A stretch of 64,000 bases of DNA from Alkalibacillus almallahensis (GCF_011761495.1 NZ_JAASRU010000005.1:1-64000); one strand, 5' to 3'. Positions 46,795 to 56,914 are shown, numbered from the stretch's first letter. The notes: generated by a model from the sequence alone, not told the origin. Numbers and translations: made by a program.

Positions 46795-47829
46795 ATGAAG
46801 AGAATTGAACAACGCAAACAAAGACGTCGAAAAAGACTTAAAAAATTTATATATATTACATTGGCATTACTCGTGTTAGTTGGAGGTGCAATAACCTATT
46901 ACGCTTTTCAAACGTACCAAGCGGCAAGTAGTTCCTATGATGATTTAGGCCGGGAAAAATCCGAAAAAAGAGATGAAGCCGTAGATATAAGTAAAGATCC
47001 GTTTTCTATTTTAGTCATGGGGTTAGAAAACTACCAAGAGGATGACCCTGGAAGAACAGATACGTTAATTCTATTAACTTATGATCCTGAAGATCAATCA
47101 GTGAAAATGGTGAGTATTCCACGTGATACGCGGGTGGACTTCGCTGGCATGGACCGAACTGATAAAATTAACCATGCTTATGCCTATGGGGATAAAGAAA
47201 TGACGATTGATACAGTGTCGAAGTTCTTAGATATTCCTGTCGATTATTATGCGACTGTCGATTTTAATGCATTTACACGAACAGTCAATGTCTTAGGTGG
47301 CCTAACTGTTGACGTACCGTTTGACTTTGAACAAAAATCAATGGCGCCCAATTCTTACATGATTGATTTCCAAGAGGGTGAACAACATTTAAATGGTGAA
47401 GAAGCGTTAGCATTTGTTCGCATGAGAAAAGAAGATCCTAGAGGTGACTTAGGTCGAATTGACCGTCAGCAAGAGTTTCTAAATTCTTTAGCAGATGAAG
47501 CGATGTCTTTAAAATCTATCTTTAAGAGTAAAGAACTTGCAAATGTCGTTGGCGAAGAAGTAACAACAAATGTACGTATTCGAGAAGGCATACAAATGCT
47601 TACCAACCTAAATAATTTTGATAGTAGTAATATAGATTCACTAACACTAGAAACTTATAATGAAAGAATTGGTGGCATTAGTTATCAAATCCCCGTCCAA
47701 GAATCATTAACTGAAGTCAAACAAAGCCTAAAACAACACATGGAGATAGGTGATACAGAAGAAACTTCTCGTGAAGGGGAACAAAATGCCCAAGCAAGTG
47801 AAAAAGATAATAAGGATAACCATTATTAA
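46795..47829 (+). CDS. LytR-CpsA-Psr (LCP) family ligase
   Basis: This membrane-anchored enzyme of about 344 residues moves undecaprenyl-linked polymers onto peptidoglycan. A basic cytosolic start and one membrane helix (about 17-38) precede the LCP domain. Its phosphate-binding residues are visible in GRTDTLILLTYD, SIPRDTRVDF, DKINHAYAYG and FVRMRKEDPRGDLGRIDRQQEF. The C-terminal 25 residues are acidic and disordered. AAAGG lies nine bases before the ATG at 46795. It is divergent from tagO, consistent with wall teichoic acid or capsule attachment. Confidence 0.93.
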   Translation: MKRIEQRKQRRRKRLKKFIYITLALLVLVGGAITYYAFQTYQAASSSYDDLGREKSEKRDEAVDISKDPFSILVMGLENYQEDDPGRTDTLILLTYDPEDQSVKMVSIPRDTRVDFAGMDRTDKINHAYAYGDKEMTIDTVSKFLDIPVDYYATVDFNAFTRTVNVLGGLTVDVPFDFEQKSMAPNSYMIDFQEGEQHLNGEEALAFVRMRKEDPRGDLGRIDRQQEFLNSLADEAMSLKSIFKSKELANVVGEEVTTNVRIREGIQMLTNLNNFDSSNIDSLTLETYNERIGGISYQIPVQESLTEVKQSLKQHMEIGDTEETSREGEQNAQASEKDNKDNHY

Positions 47830-47838
47830 ATTTAAAAC

Positions 47839-47875
47839 GGAGTGTCCCTTCTTTGGGCTACACTCCATTTTTTTA
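47839..47875 (+). terminator. Terminator of the LCP gene
   Basis: Seven-base arms (47839-47845 and 47860-47866) plus an inner CCC/GGG pairing are followed by a long T-run. Confidence 0.85.
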
Positions 47876-48218
47876 TTATAATATATAAATCTAAACATGA
47901 TACTTGCTTTAACATAATGATAATCTTCCATATTCAAAGTATGGCTATTTTATATTATGTGTTATCAGTGAGAATACAATAATAATATTTTTAAATTAAG
48001 TTTCAATCCTTTTAACTCTCAAATCATATAATATAGGATAACTAAACCTCACTTGTTAAATACTGTTTTTTGAAAAAATATAAAAAGTAAAATGCTAATC
48101 CCCGTTTATATCAAACAAGTTACCATTACATAATTAACAATTACATGAGTAATTTAATCATCTAAAGTTAATGATATAATAGAGTGAGATTTAATAAATA
48201 TAAACTTGGAGGTTAATT
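47876..48218 (+). promoter_or_regulatory. Upstream region of the second asparagine-synthase-like gene
   Basis: These 343 bp of A/T-rich DNA contain a perfect TATAAT (48175-48180) with the TGn extension, about 40 bp before the gene, and no strong -35. Nothing else is recognisable. Confidence 0.45.
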
Positions 48219-49637
48219 ATGAAAAACTACGATTCTTTAGAAGCGTTTAAATATGGATTCCTTATATCGGAAGAATTACCAAGCAATCCTGAAAAGCTGG
48301 AAGGCTGGTCTTATAACAATTTATCTAATTATCATATCTATTCACATCCATCTTTAAAGATACAGACTATTAAAACTAAATATGGGCATGCTGTCATTAT
48401 AGGTGATATCTTTGTTGCAAAAGGTAATAAATCAATTCATAAGATTATTAACAAGCTAATTAATAAAGAAGATTGGGATGCATTTGACAAATTATCAGGA
48501 AGGTTCGCCATATTTCTTATCTCTAAAAGTTCTGCAAAAGTTCTGCACGATCCCTTTGGATCTAGAACTATCTATTACCGCCAAGAGGAATCATTTGGGG
48601 TATCATCTCATTCAACGCTTTTAGCTGAAGCATTTAATGAAAGTATAGACGAAAACGCCAAAAGCTTTATAAAATTACCTGAGTATGCTCAGCGAGGTAC
48701 TGGGTATCTTCCAGGTGATGCAACAATGTATAAGAACATCAAATTATTAGTACCAAACAACTATTATGACGTATGTTCAAGAAATACTGTTCGATATTGG
48801 CCAAGAAAACCTATAAAAAAAACCTCATTTAATAAATTTTTAAAAGAATGCGATGAATATTTTCAAAACTTCAATTCGTATGTTAACAAACACTATTCAT
48901 TATTATTAGGGCTGACAGGAGGAGTGGATTCCCGCGCACTTATCGCTGGTTTAAATCAATCTAATTCTCAGATTAGATTGATAACATGGAGTGGTAAAAG
49001 ATTGCCTGAAAGCGAGTTTCCAATAGTAGAAAATATGAAATCCTATCTAGACTTACCTCATTTCTACATGGACCCTTCACCTATCCCAGATAGCGAAAAT
49101 TTTCAAAAATACCGCAATCTAGCCTCAGTATCTACTGGATACTCTCGAGGTGGTTCTATACTAACGGGTCACATGAGTGAGTTAAATTTCCTAAATAATG
49201 AAGTATTCGTTCGTGGATGGGGTGGCGAAATTATTAGAGGCTTTTATAATAGGCATAACCAACACGTTTCAAATAGTCTTTCAGAAGATTTTTTCCAATA
49301 TTACAAAGGAGGTAAACTTAAAAACCCGAGTTATGAATTTGAGTCTTTCACTCGCCAAGCTATTCAAGGATTCATATCTAGAGGAAATTATGATAAAGAA
49401 TTATTCAATATAGACGTAAGAGACCTTTATTATTGGGAGCAACGCATGGGGACATGGGGAGCTAATATGCTAAATGAACTTGACCCTGTAATTTATTCAT
49501 TAATTGGCCTTAATAGCCGTCCTCTGTTTGAAAAGGCCTTCGGACTCAAAGAAGATGAACGGTTAGGAAAAGATATAATGATAAATATTACAAAACGCTA
49601 TGATGTTAAGTTAGCCAAAATGGGCGTTGTTTCTTAA
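48219..49637 (+). CDS. Asparagine-synthase-like protein without glutaminase cysteine (copy 2)
   Basis: This 472-residue homologue of the protein at 42.5 kb has the same design. The N-terminal Ntn-like domain (GRFAIFL, HDPFGSRTIYY) lacks the catalytic Cys. The ATP-pyrophosphatase domain has PP-loop LGLTGGVDSRALIAG (about residue 228), closer to the SGGxDS consensus than copy 1. It is predicted to form an amide bond by adenylating a carboxylate; the nitrogen source and substrate are unknown. Its own promoter and terminator make it a single-gene unit. The ribosome site GGAGG is optimal. Confidence 0.75.
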   Translation: MKNYDSLEAFKYGFLISEELPSNPEKLEGWSYNNLSNYHIYSHPSLKIQTIKTKYGHAVIIGDIFVAKGNKSIHKIINKLINKEDWDAFDKLSGRFAIFLISKSSAKVLHDPFGSRTIYYRQEESFGVSSHSTLLAEAFNESIDENAKSFIKLPEYAQRGTGYLPGDATMYKNIKLLVPNNYYDVCSRNTVRYWPRKPIKKTSFNKFLKECDEYFQNFNSYVNKHYSLLLGLTGGVDSRALIAGLNQSNSQIRLITWSGKRLPESEFPIVENMKSYLDLPHFYMDPSPIPDSENFQKYRNLASVSTGYSRGGSILTGHMSELNFLNNEVFVRGWGGEIIRGFYNRHNQHVSNSLSEDFFQYYKGGKLKNPSYEFESFTRQAIQGFISRGNYDKELFNIDVRDLYYWEQRMGTWGANMLNELDPVIYSLIGLNSRPLFEKAFGLKEDERLGKDIMINITKRYDVKLAKMGVVS

Positions 49638-49671
49638 AAAATTCATTTGATAATATTATATTTAATAAGTA

Positions 49672-49718
49672 AAAGACTGGCCAGAGTACACAACACATCA
49701 ATACTCAGGCCAGTCTTT
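49672..49718. terminator. Bidirectional terminator
   Basis: Perfect 11-bp arms (49672-49682 and 49708-49718) lie between convergent genes. The loop is long (25 bases), and A- and T-runs flank the stem. Confidence 0.75.
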
Positions 49719-49725
49719 ATTTTCA

Positions 49726-51765
49726 CTATTTTATTGTGTTTAAGGGACGTACCTTAGGAGTAACATTAAACATTTGGAAAATATTATCTTTTACAATCTT
49801 TAACTCCTCATCAGAAAAGTTATCGGAGTTATCTAAAGTACTAGATTTTATTTTCAAGTATGGAATCTGATCTAGCTCATATTTATAAATCCAAGGCGTT
49901 AAGAATAGCACTTCTTCTGCAGTTGCAACTTCATTTGGTACTAAAAGGTCTAAATTTTTATTAAATAACAATTTATATACTTCTGATGTGATTCTTGAAT
50001 CTGGATTATTCTCATAATTAGGATAATGAAACACAGCTATATCCTCAGATCCATCGAGCTTTTCAATATAATTTTTAATTTTATCTAATTGGCTTCTATC
50101 AGATAAATCTACAACTATTATTCTTCTATAAGTCTTTTCTACCTCTTTTTCTGGAAGTATTGGTCTAGGTTTTGGAAATCTATAATGTCTTCCAGCCGGA
50201 TTCAAGTACAACTGATTAACCTCTTCAAAGGAATCATGCCACCATTCAAATGCCTCACGATAATTTCTTCGCAAGCCAAATTTTATTGTTCTTGAATTTG
50301 TTGTGCTTGTACTAGTTAACGAATTTTCATTAGATAAAGATATAGAAAGTGGGACATTAGGAAAAACTCTAGCAATACTATCTGAACCAAATACTTTCTC
50401 AATTCTGAACAGATATTCAGTATCGCCTGCTACACGTACAGAGTCCCATCCTCCCAGCATCTTTACTACTTCCTTTTTAACTAAAAGTGAAGAGGAATTC
50501 ATTGTTAAAAATTTTCCTCCAATTAGTGAAGTACTATTTATAGGAGTAATATCTTTAAGAGCTCTTACTAAATAACTAACAGAACCTATGCTTTTCTCAT
50601 CCTTTAAGATTTCTTTAACTTGAATTTCAATTTTTTGTGTATGTGACCAATCATCACTATCATGTACCGTTATAAAATCGCCTGTAGCATAGAGTAAACC
50701 TGTATTTCTTGCAGCATATGCACCTTCATTAACTTCCTTTTGAATTAATTTTATCCTTGAGTCTTTTCTTGAATACTCATTAACTACTTTAGCAGTATTA
50801 TCTGAGCTACAATCATCAACAACAATAATTTCTAAATTTTTCATAGTTTGATTTATTAAGCTGTCTAAAGCCACATATAATAAATCTGCAGCATTATACG
50901 CTGGGATAATAACAGAAACCTTATAATGTTCAACACTGGATGGTTCTAATGGCGTGTTGTAAATATTTTCTAAGTCTAATGGCTTTTGTTCTTCTATTTT
51001 CTCTATTTTTTGAAAGTTATTTTTTTCATATAATAGATTATACCACTGTAAACGATCATTTTCTATTTCTGACAGATGTGACATTGCTAAACATAATTCA
51101 GAGAGCATTCCTCTTGAATTAATCGCTTCCCACACTATTCGTTTAGCCTCGTCAATCTTATTTAATTTTTTTAAAATCTTGATTTCTATTATGATATTTG
51201 AGATATAATTACCAGAAGTTTCGTGATCTTTTATGAATTGAATTTCATTTAATGCATTTTCAAACTGTAGATTATCATAATACCATTTCACCAATGATTT
51301 TGCAGCTTTTATTTTGTTGTTCATTGTTTCTGACTCATCATTTCTTATAGACAATAAACTCTGAGAAGCGTATGATGCAAATCCACCCCATAATTTTTTG
51401 TCAAGCTCATTTACACCATGTGACATTACCTTTGAGTTAATAACACTACTTGAGTTGTTATTATTGGAAATAATTTTTTGTTTATTCTTTCTTTTGACTC
51501 CTCCTAACAATCGTAATGGCCAAGATAATTTCCAAGAACGACTTTTGCTCAACTTTTCAAAATTCTTTTTGGCTTTAGCAACTTGTTTTTGTTGATTGTC
51601 TAATTCATTCTTTTTCTTTTGTAAATTTAGATTCAATTCCTTCTCGAGGCGAATTAATTCTAATCTTCTTATATCTTCTTCTTCTATTCGTTCCTTTAAA
51701 TAATTTGAGGAAGCTATAATTTGATTAATTTCATAATTTGAGATATCTTCATTTTTATTATTCAC
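49726..51765 (-). CDS. Large GT2 glycosyltransferase with coiled coil and helical repeats
   Basis: The 679 residues comprise an N-terminal coiled coil (about 15-72) ending in SRSWKLSWPLRLLGG, helical TPR-like repeats (about 120-250), a GT2 domain (VSVIIPAYNAADLL at about 281, VVDDCSSDNT, TVHDSDDWSH with the DxD) and a C-terminal domain of about 200 residues. It is a paralogue of the 610-residue enzyme at 58.4 kb. The polymer built is unknown; teichoic- or capsule-type is likely from neighbours. The start is GTG at 51765 behind AAGGAG. Confidence 0.85.
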   Translation of the reverse strand: MNNKNEDISNYEINQIIASSNYLKERIEEEDIRRLELIRLEKELNLNLQKKKNELDNQQKQVAKAKKNFEKLSKSRSWKLSWPLRLLGGVKRKNKQKIISNNNNSSSVINSKVMSHGVNELDKKLWGGFASYASQSLLSIRNDESETMNNKIKAAKSLVKWYYDNLQFENALNEIQFIKDHETSGNYISNIIIEIKILKKLNKIDEAKRIVWEAINSRGMLSELCLAMSHLSEIENDRLQWYNLLYEKNNFQKIEKIEEQKPLDLENIYNTPLEPSSVEHYKVSVIIPAYNAADLLYVALDSLINQTMKNLEIIVVDDCSSDNTAKVVNEYSRKDSRIKLIQKEVNEGAYAARNTGLLYATGDFITVHDSDDWSHTQKIEIQVKEILKDEKSIGSVSYLVRALKDITPINSTSLIGGKFLTMNSSSLLVKKEVVKMLGGWDSVRVAGDTEYLFRIEKVFGSDSIARVFPNVPLSISLSNENSLTSTSTTNSRTIKFGLRRNYREAFEWWHDSFEEVNQLYLNPAGRHYRFPKPRPILPEKEVEKTYRRIIVVDLSDRSQLDKIKNYIEKLDGSEDIAVFHYPNYENNPDSRITSEVYKLLFNKNLDLLVPNEVATAEEVLFLTPWIYKYELDQIPYLKIKSSTLDNSDNFSDEELKIVKDNIFQMFNVTPKVRPLNTIK

Positions 51766-51793
51766 ATTAATTACTCCTTACACTTCCGAAGTT

Positions 51794-52732
51794 CTATTTT
51801 TTAAATATTTGACCAATTTTTCTGTAAAATGCCGTTAATTTCCATGACGTGCTATTAAGTATCTTTTCATACTCTTTCAAGAAGTATTGTTTATTTTTTT
51901 TGGCTTTAATGATTTTTTGATCATTCATTTTAACTTTTTGTCGTAAATCTGCTACCTTTTGTTCAAGTTTCTCATTATTTCTAATTTTTTCTTCAAGCTC
52001 TGAATGATTTCGATTATAAGTCATTTCTTCTTTTGTAAGTTTGAAATAGTATTCTTGTTGATTGATTAAAGTTGATAAATTTTCTTCCATTGCTTCAAGC
52101 CGTTCTGAATTATGTTCTATAAGATTAGTATCCAAGTAATTTGCACTCCTCTCTTCACGCGACAATTCTTTTACATTATCATGAACTTTTTTGTAATTTA
52201 TTTCTTGGGAATAATCATCAAAAAAACAAATTAAACGTTGATCAATACCCTTATCAGGTCTTCTTAAAGGTTCTCGAACAACAATTGAATAGAGTGGATC
52301 TCGTCCTGTCCACTCTTTTAATTTATCTAAATTAACTGGGTCATTTACATGTTCCTCTTCAACGCCCTGAGGCCAATTATAGGGTACAGAGATTAACACC
52401 TTGTTTGATAAATCAAATAATTTTTGAGCAAACTTTTTAGGATGTTCAATATGCTCTAAAACTTGTAAACAAGTAACAAAATCAAATTTTTGATTACTTT
52501 TGTAGCTAAAAAAATCTTCTACTATAGGTATGACGGTTTCAGAAGAATACGGGTTGCATACATCTAATGTATATTTGTATGGAATCCAGTAGAATCCTTC
52601 AATATATTCCGCATTTGATGATCCTATATCAATCATGCTATTAGCTTCTTTACCAAATGCTTTAACTAAAAAGTCAACATACTTATAATACATCATATTA
52701 TTCCTATTGGTCCAATAGTTATTAGTAGGCAT
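51794..52732 (-). CDS. SAM-dependent methyltransferase with C-terminal coiled coil
   Basis: The 312 residues form a class I methyltransferase domain (about 1-165) and a long coiled coil (about 200-290) that ends STSWKLTAFYRKIG. The SAM-binding acidic loop is MIDIGSSNAEYI, and motif IV is CLQVLEHIEHP. Methylation of a glycan chain end is plausible but unproven. The closing SWKL motif matches the end of the coiled coil in the GT2 enzyme encoded 28 bp downstream, which suggests the two bind the same partner or membrane site. AGGAG precedes the ATG. Confidence 0.82.
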   Translation of the reverse strand: MPTNNYWTNRNNMMYYKYVDFLVKAFGKEANSMIDIGSSNAEYIEGFYWIPYKYTLDVCNPYSSETVIPIVEDFFSYKSNQKFDFVTCLQVLEHIEHPKKFAQKLFDLSNKVLISVPYNWPQGVEEEHVNDPVNLDKLKEWTGRDPLYSIVVREPLRRPDKGIDQRLICFFDDYSQEINYKKVHDNVKELSREERSANYLDTNLIEHNSERLEAMEENLSTLINQQEYYFKLTKEEMTYNRNHSELEEKIRNNEKLEQKVADLRQKVKMNDQKIIKAKKNKQYFLKEYEKILNSTSWKLTAFYRKIGQIFKK

Positions 52733-52816
52733 ACTAAAACACTCCTAAAATTGACTTTAACTCTATCATATAATGAATATTGTTTTTTGTTAATATATTT
52801 AGCACATTTTAAAAGC

Positions 52817-52851
52817 AAAAAAGTGACCTAACTAAATTAGGTCACTTTTTT
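52817..52851. terminator. Strong bidirectional terminator
   Basis: Near-perfect 15-bp arms (52817-52831 and 52837-52851) consist of A6-GTGACCTAA and its complement. They end the glucosaminidase gene on the - strand. Confidence 0.9.
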
Positions 52852-52856
52852 GCCTT

Positions 52857-55800
52857 CTAGTTTATTTGTTCCAACCAATTGTTCGCAGTCCAGTATTCTG
52901 AACCATTTACTTCAATCTTATACCAATTGTATTCTGTTCCATCCAATCCTTTAGTTTCATTAATTATATCTTCATTAGAATCAAGTTTAGCGACAACTAA
53001 TTCATTATTTGCTAAACCTCCTGCTTTGTCTCCTGCAGGATCAAACCGATAATTAATCCCATTGTCCGAATTCACCATAAATAAATTAAGGACTTTAACA
53101 TAATCACCTGAAACCCAGCCTTCTTCATCATTTACTTCTATTAAATACCAACCATCTTTGTTATATCCATGAATAGAAACTTCTGTTCCATCACTAAGAG
53201 AAGAAATTGCATTATAATTTGTACTAGGTCCTTCTCTAAAGTTTAGACTTCCTTTAACTTCAACTTCACCTTTAACATTGTCTGGATACTCATTAATAAC
53301 AATCTCATCTTCTTGTGAAGGAGGCGGAGGCACTTCTCCATTAGCATTAGGCTGATTTAGATATTGTGGTACATCAAATTTATTCGCTACATCATGTGCA
53401 TTATTTCCAAGCATATCACTTAAGAAATTAGCTTGTATTTCTGCCCACCTTATATGTGTTGCATATTGTCTTCTTCCACGATCAACATTTCCACCAGATA
53501 CATCTGGATCCCATTTCATTTTATATAAAGTATTTTGCCCTCTAGCTAAATAACTGTTAGCTATTTCTTGAGCACCACCATGTATTGCTTCGCTTGGGCT
53601 AAACCATTTTTCATCAAACGCGTATTTTGCACCTCCACTAATAGGACTGTTATCAACCGCTCCATACCCATACATGTTATAAACAATATGATCAACATCT
53701 TGATGGTTAATGTCTTTAATAATATTTCCTTCTTCATCTCTCACAACTTCACCATTAGCATTCACACCAATGCCTGAGGCCAACGTAGAAGCTCCATTTC
53801 CAGTTTCATGAAGAGCATGGGCAATTAAATAAAGTTCGTTTACATTATAATCTTTTCCTGCTTTTTTAAACGCCTCTCCAGTACCTTGTAGTATACCTTT
53901 CCCAGATAAAAAGTTAGTGTTTAATTCATTAACTGTGTAACTTGTTGTTTCATCTAATAGCATAAACTGTAAGTAGCCAGATGTACCTTCTTTGAAGTTA
54001 GATGGATTCAAATAATATTCAACATTTGCACGATCTGCAGATACAGCACCTGCCCCATCATATTTAGGGTTACCATATTTCATTTGAATATCGACAGCTG
54101 AATCAAAAGTAACATCATACTTAGTTGTAGTAATGTTTATCAACTGGTCTGGTGCTTGTTTACTTTGTGCTAATTCTAAGTTTTCTACAGCTGCATTCAC
54201 TACATATGAAGGTACACCTTCCGAACTAGATAAATTTTGGTAACGCAGTATTGCTGATTGAAAATTGGATTGTTTATGTTGTTGAAATGCATAATCATAA
54301 TAATCTAAAGAAATATCTTCTATTGCTTCAAGGATATTATTACTAGTTGGGTGAATTTTATAAGCATCTTTAATTAAACCAAATCGATTACTAATAGTTC
54401 TTTCACTGTAGGTTGTATCTATCAACTTCTTATCTGTTGGTATTACATTTCGGTTTTCTGCATATCTTAATAACAATTCCGCTAGCTCAACAAGGTCGGG
54501 CGATATACCAGAAGCAGAAATTATTTTGTTATATCTGAACACAGCATTTTCAAAATTCCCTGTGTTATGACGGTTATCACGAGCCCAATCCAAGTAATTC
54601 TTTGATGTCTCATTTAAACCTTCAACTATTAAACTATTATTTGGATAAAGTACATATGCTTTACTGAAACCTTCAAATTGCCCGCTTATCGTTGGTCTTT
54701 CATAGATTTTATGAAATAAATTCTCTGTATCATCAATCTTTCGACTACGTTCGGCAAATGAAAGTTTAGCTTCCGTTTTTTCTTTTAATTGTGTATCTAA
54801 ATCTGGTAAATTTAAAATCTTTTTATATCTTTTACTGGCAGTATTGAAATTAGATTTATTATGCTGATCCGTTGCCCAATTAATTAAGTTTTGAGCACTT
54901 TTCATTAAATGACTGTGTAGCATTTGGTCACGTTCATATAACCAGTATCCATCTAAAAATGCTTGTAAGATACCTGATGCCGTGTCTTGATCATTGGCAT
55001 AATTTATATAATCCTTCTTAGACGGTATGGTAGAAGACTCAACTGCATATTCAAGACTTTTTTCTGTCTTATTTTTTAATTCCTTGTCTATTCCCTCTAT
55101 TGCAAGAATTTCTTCGTAATAGCGTTGTGCCTTGTCATATTGTGCTTTGTCATGAAATGACTTTGCTTCATCATACAAACTTGAAACTAATTGAATCATT
55201 GAATTCTGTATATCAGATTTCAAAGAATTATTAATAAGCTCAATATTTAAGATCATTTCATAATTGTTGTAAGCCGTTAATGTTTCTCCCTGACTTTGTT
55301 TTTTATGAGCCCAATTATATAATGATGATGCACTACTATTAACCCCCTCTATGAATCTACTATTATTTGGGTAAAATTCATGACCTTCTAAATACAATTC
55401 TAATTTTGTAGAAGCCTGATATGCATTATTAGCTTGTTCTAAGATGGCGTTTGCTGACCGTTTACCTTTATTTGCATCAGCATATAATTGTTCTGCTTTA
55501 TCAATAAGGCTTTGATCGACGTATTTAAAATCCAGCACTTTTTCGTATCTAGCCTTTGCGGTTTTAAAATCAGATTCATTATGTTGTTTTAAAGCCCAGT
55601 CTATCAAATTAGACGCAGCCTCATTCATCAATTCTACATCACTAATTCCAGGGTATAGTACAGTGATATCCTTAGCAACTTCAAATTTTCCACTAACTGT
55701 TCTATTCTCATTATACTCTTCAATAAGTTGTTCATATTGAGGAATATTAAGGTTGTTCTCCGCACGATCAAGGTGTAAATTAATAGAATCTATTAACTTT

Positions 55801-56744
55801 TCACTAGTTTTTTTAGTATTTAGTATTTTATTATAACGGTCTATCGCTATATCATACTCACCAGTATTATGTTGTTTACGCGCCCAATTCAACAAAGATA
55901 AACTACTCTCATTCAGACCTTTAACTAGTGCTGAATTATTAGGGTAATGAGAAACCCCTTCTTGATATAGCTCAACTTTACCTGAAGCTGTCCATTCATT
56001 TCTTGCTTCATTTAATATGATTTCAGCTGGTCTTCTCTCGGCTTTCGCATCTTCGAGATACTGTTCTGTAGTCGATTTTAGTTCATTCTCTAAGGATGGT
56101 GATCCTAAAATTCTGGAGTATCTTACCTTCGCTGTCTCAAACTCATGGTTTTTATGTTTTTTTTCAGCCCAATCAAACAAATTATGAGCACTGTCATGCA
56201 AACCATTTTCAATCTTGGAATTATTTGAGTAGTAATTGTATGCTTCTATGAAAGCATCTAACCTTCCCGAAGCAGTTGTTTTCATCATAGCCTCTTTGTA
56301 CATTTGATTAGCTGTTGGGTATGCATTACCATTAGATGCATATTCTAATTTGAAATTTGCTTCTTCCAATAAGTTGTCTCGTATATTTTCTAATTCTATT
56401 ATGTATTGATAATGATCAACCGCCTTAGAGTACTCACCATCTTTATGAATACGAGACACCCAGTTCAGTAGATTTTTCACGCTATCATTTAGCCCATCTA
56501 CTAGTAATTTATGATTAGGATGCTCATTAAGTGCCTCTAAAAATGTTTCTACACGAGCACCCGCAGTATAATGTGACATAGCTTCATCATACCAAGCCTG
56601 TGCTGATTTTGATTCAGATGAAGAGGTTGTTTCGCTTTCATTATCTTCCTGATTAGATGTTTCATCCGCCAATGAGGAACTGTGTGGAAAAAGCAAAACC
56701 AATAAAACAGTTAAAATCGTAAAAATATGTCTAACTTTCTTCAT
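52857..56744 (-). CDS. Secreted glucosaminidase with eight ~95-residue helical repeats and SH3b domains
   Basis: This cell-wall hydrolase of about 1295 residues has, in order, a signal peptide (about 1-27), eight repeats of 93-96 residues (to about 850; each with a YPNNS-like turn, a LxWAxxxHN helix and a RYxxIL helix), and an endo-beta-N-acetylglucosaminidase domain (about 880-1130, catalytic Glu in LIAHALHETGNGAS). Two SH3b domains close the protein (about 1165-1225 and 1230-1295). It presumably trims or remodels peptidoglycan where wall polymers are attached. Repeat five carries an extra insertion. The ATG at 56744 lies eight bases after GGAGG. Confidence 0.9.
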   Translation of the reverse strand: MKKVRHIFTILTVLLVLLFPHSSSLADETSNQEDNESETTSSSESKSAQAWYDEAMSHYTAGARVETFLEALNEHPNHKLLVDGLNDSVKNLLNWVSRIHKDGEYSKAVDHYQYIIELENIRDNLLEEANFKLEYASNGNAYPTANQMYKEAMMKTTASGRLDAFIEAYNYYSNNSKIENGLHDSAHNLFDWAEKKHKNHEFETAKVRYSRILGSPSLENELKSTTEQYLEDAKAERRPAEIILNEARNEWTASGKVELYQEGVSHYPNNSALVKGLNESSLSLLNWARKQHNTGEYDIAIDRYNKILNTKKTSEKLIDSINLHLDRAENNLNIPQYEQLIEEYNENRTVSGKFEVAKDITVLYPGISDVELMNEAASNLIDWALKQHNESDFKTAKARYEKVLDFKYVDQSLIDKAEQLYADANKGKRSANAILEQANNAYQASTKLELYLEGHEFYPNNSRFIEGVNSSASSLYNWAHKKQSQGETLTAYNNYEMILNIELINNSLKSDIQNSMIQLVSSLYDEAKSFHDKAQYDKAQRYYEEILAIEGIDKELKNKTEKSLEYAVESSTIPSKKDYINYANDQDTASGILQAFLDGYWLYERDQMLHSHLMKSAQNLINWATDQHNKSNFNTASKRYKKILNLPDLDTQLKEKTEAKLSFAERSRKIDDTENLFHKIYERPTISGQFEGFSKAYVLYPNNSLIVEGLNETSKNYLDWARDNRHNTGNFENAVFRYNKIISASGISPDLVELAELLLRYAENRNVIPTDKKLIDTTYSERTISNRFGLIKDAYKIHPTSNNILEAIEDISLDYYDYAFQQHKQSNFQSAILRYQNLSSSEGVPSYVVNAAVENLELAQSKQAPDQLINITTTKYDVTFDSAVDIQMKYGNPKYDGAGAVSADRANVEYYLNPSNFKEGTSGYLQFMLLDETTSYTVNELNTNFLSGKGILQGTGEAFKKAGKDYNVNELYLIAHALHETGNGASTLASGIGVNANGEVVRDEEGNIIKDINHQDVDHIVYNMYGYGAVDNSPISGGAKYAFDEKWFSPSEAIHGGAQEIANSYLARGQNTLYKMKWDPDVSGGNVDRGRRQYATHIRWAEIQANFLSDMLGNNAHDVANKFDVPQYLNQPNANGEVPPPPSQEDEIVINEYPDNVKGEVEVKGSLNFREGPSTNYNAISSLSDGTEVSIHGYNKDGWYLIEVNDEEGWVSGDYVKVLNLFMVNSDNGINYRFDPAGDKAGGLANNELVVAKLDSNEDIINETKGLDGTEYNWYKIEVNGSEYWTANNWLEQIN

Positions 56745-56914
56745 AAGGTACACCTCCTAATAAAAAAGATTTGAATTCAAAATTAGACAATATAAAAGTG
56801 TATACAATAAATCACCTTTCGATTTAGCTTCAGCTTGTTACTATCCATATCATTATATTATAAAATGAATAGTAAAAAAATTCATGTGAAATTCGACTTA
56901 ATTTTACAAAAAAA

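Noticed and set aside
47728-47937. A small - strand protein over the LCP gene end
   Set aside because: It overlaps the LCP 3' end and its terminator and has no ribosome site or conserved feature.
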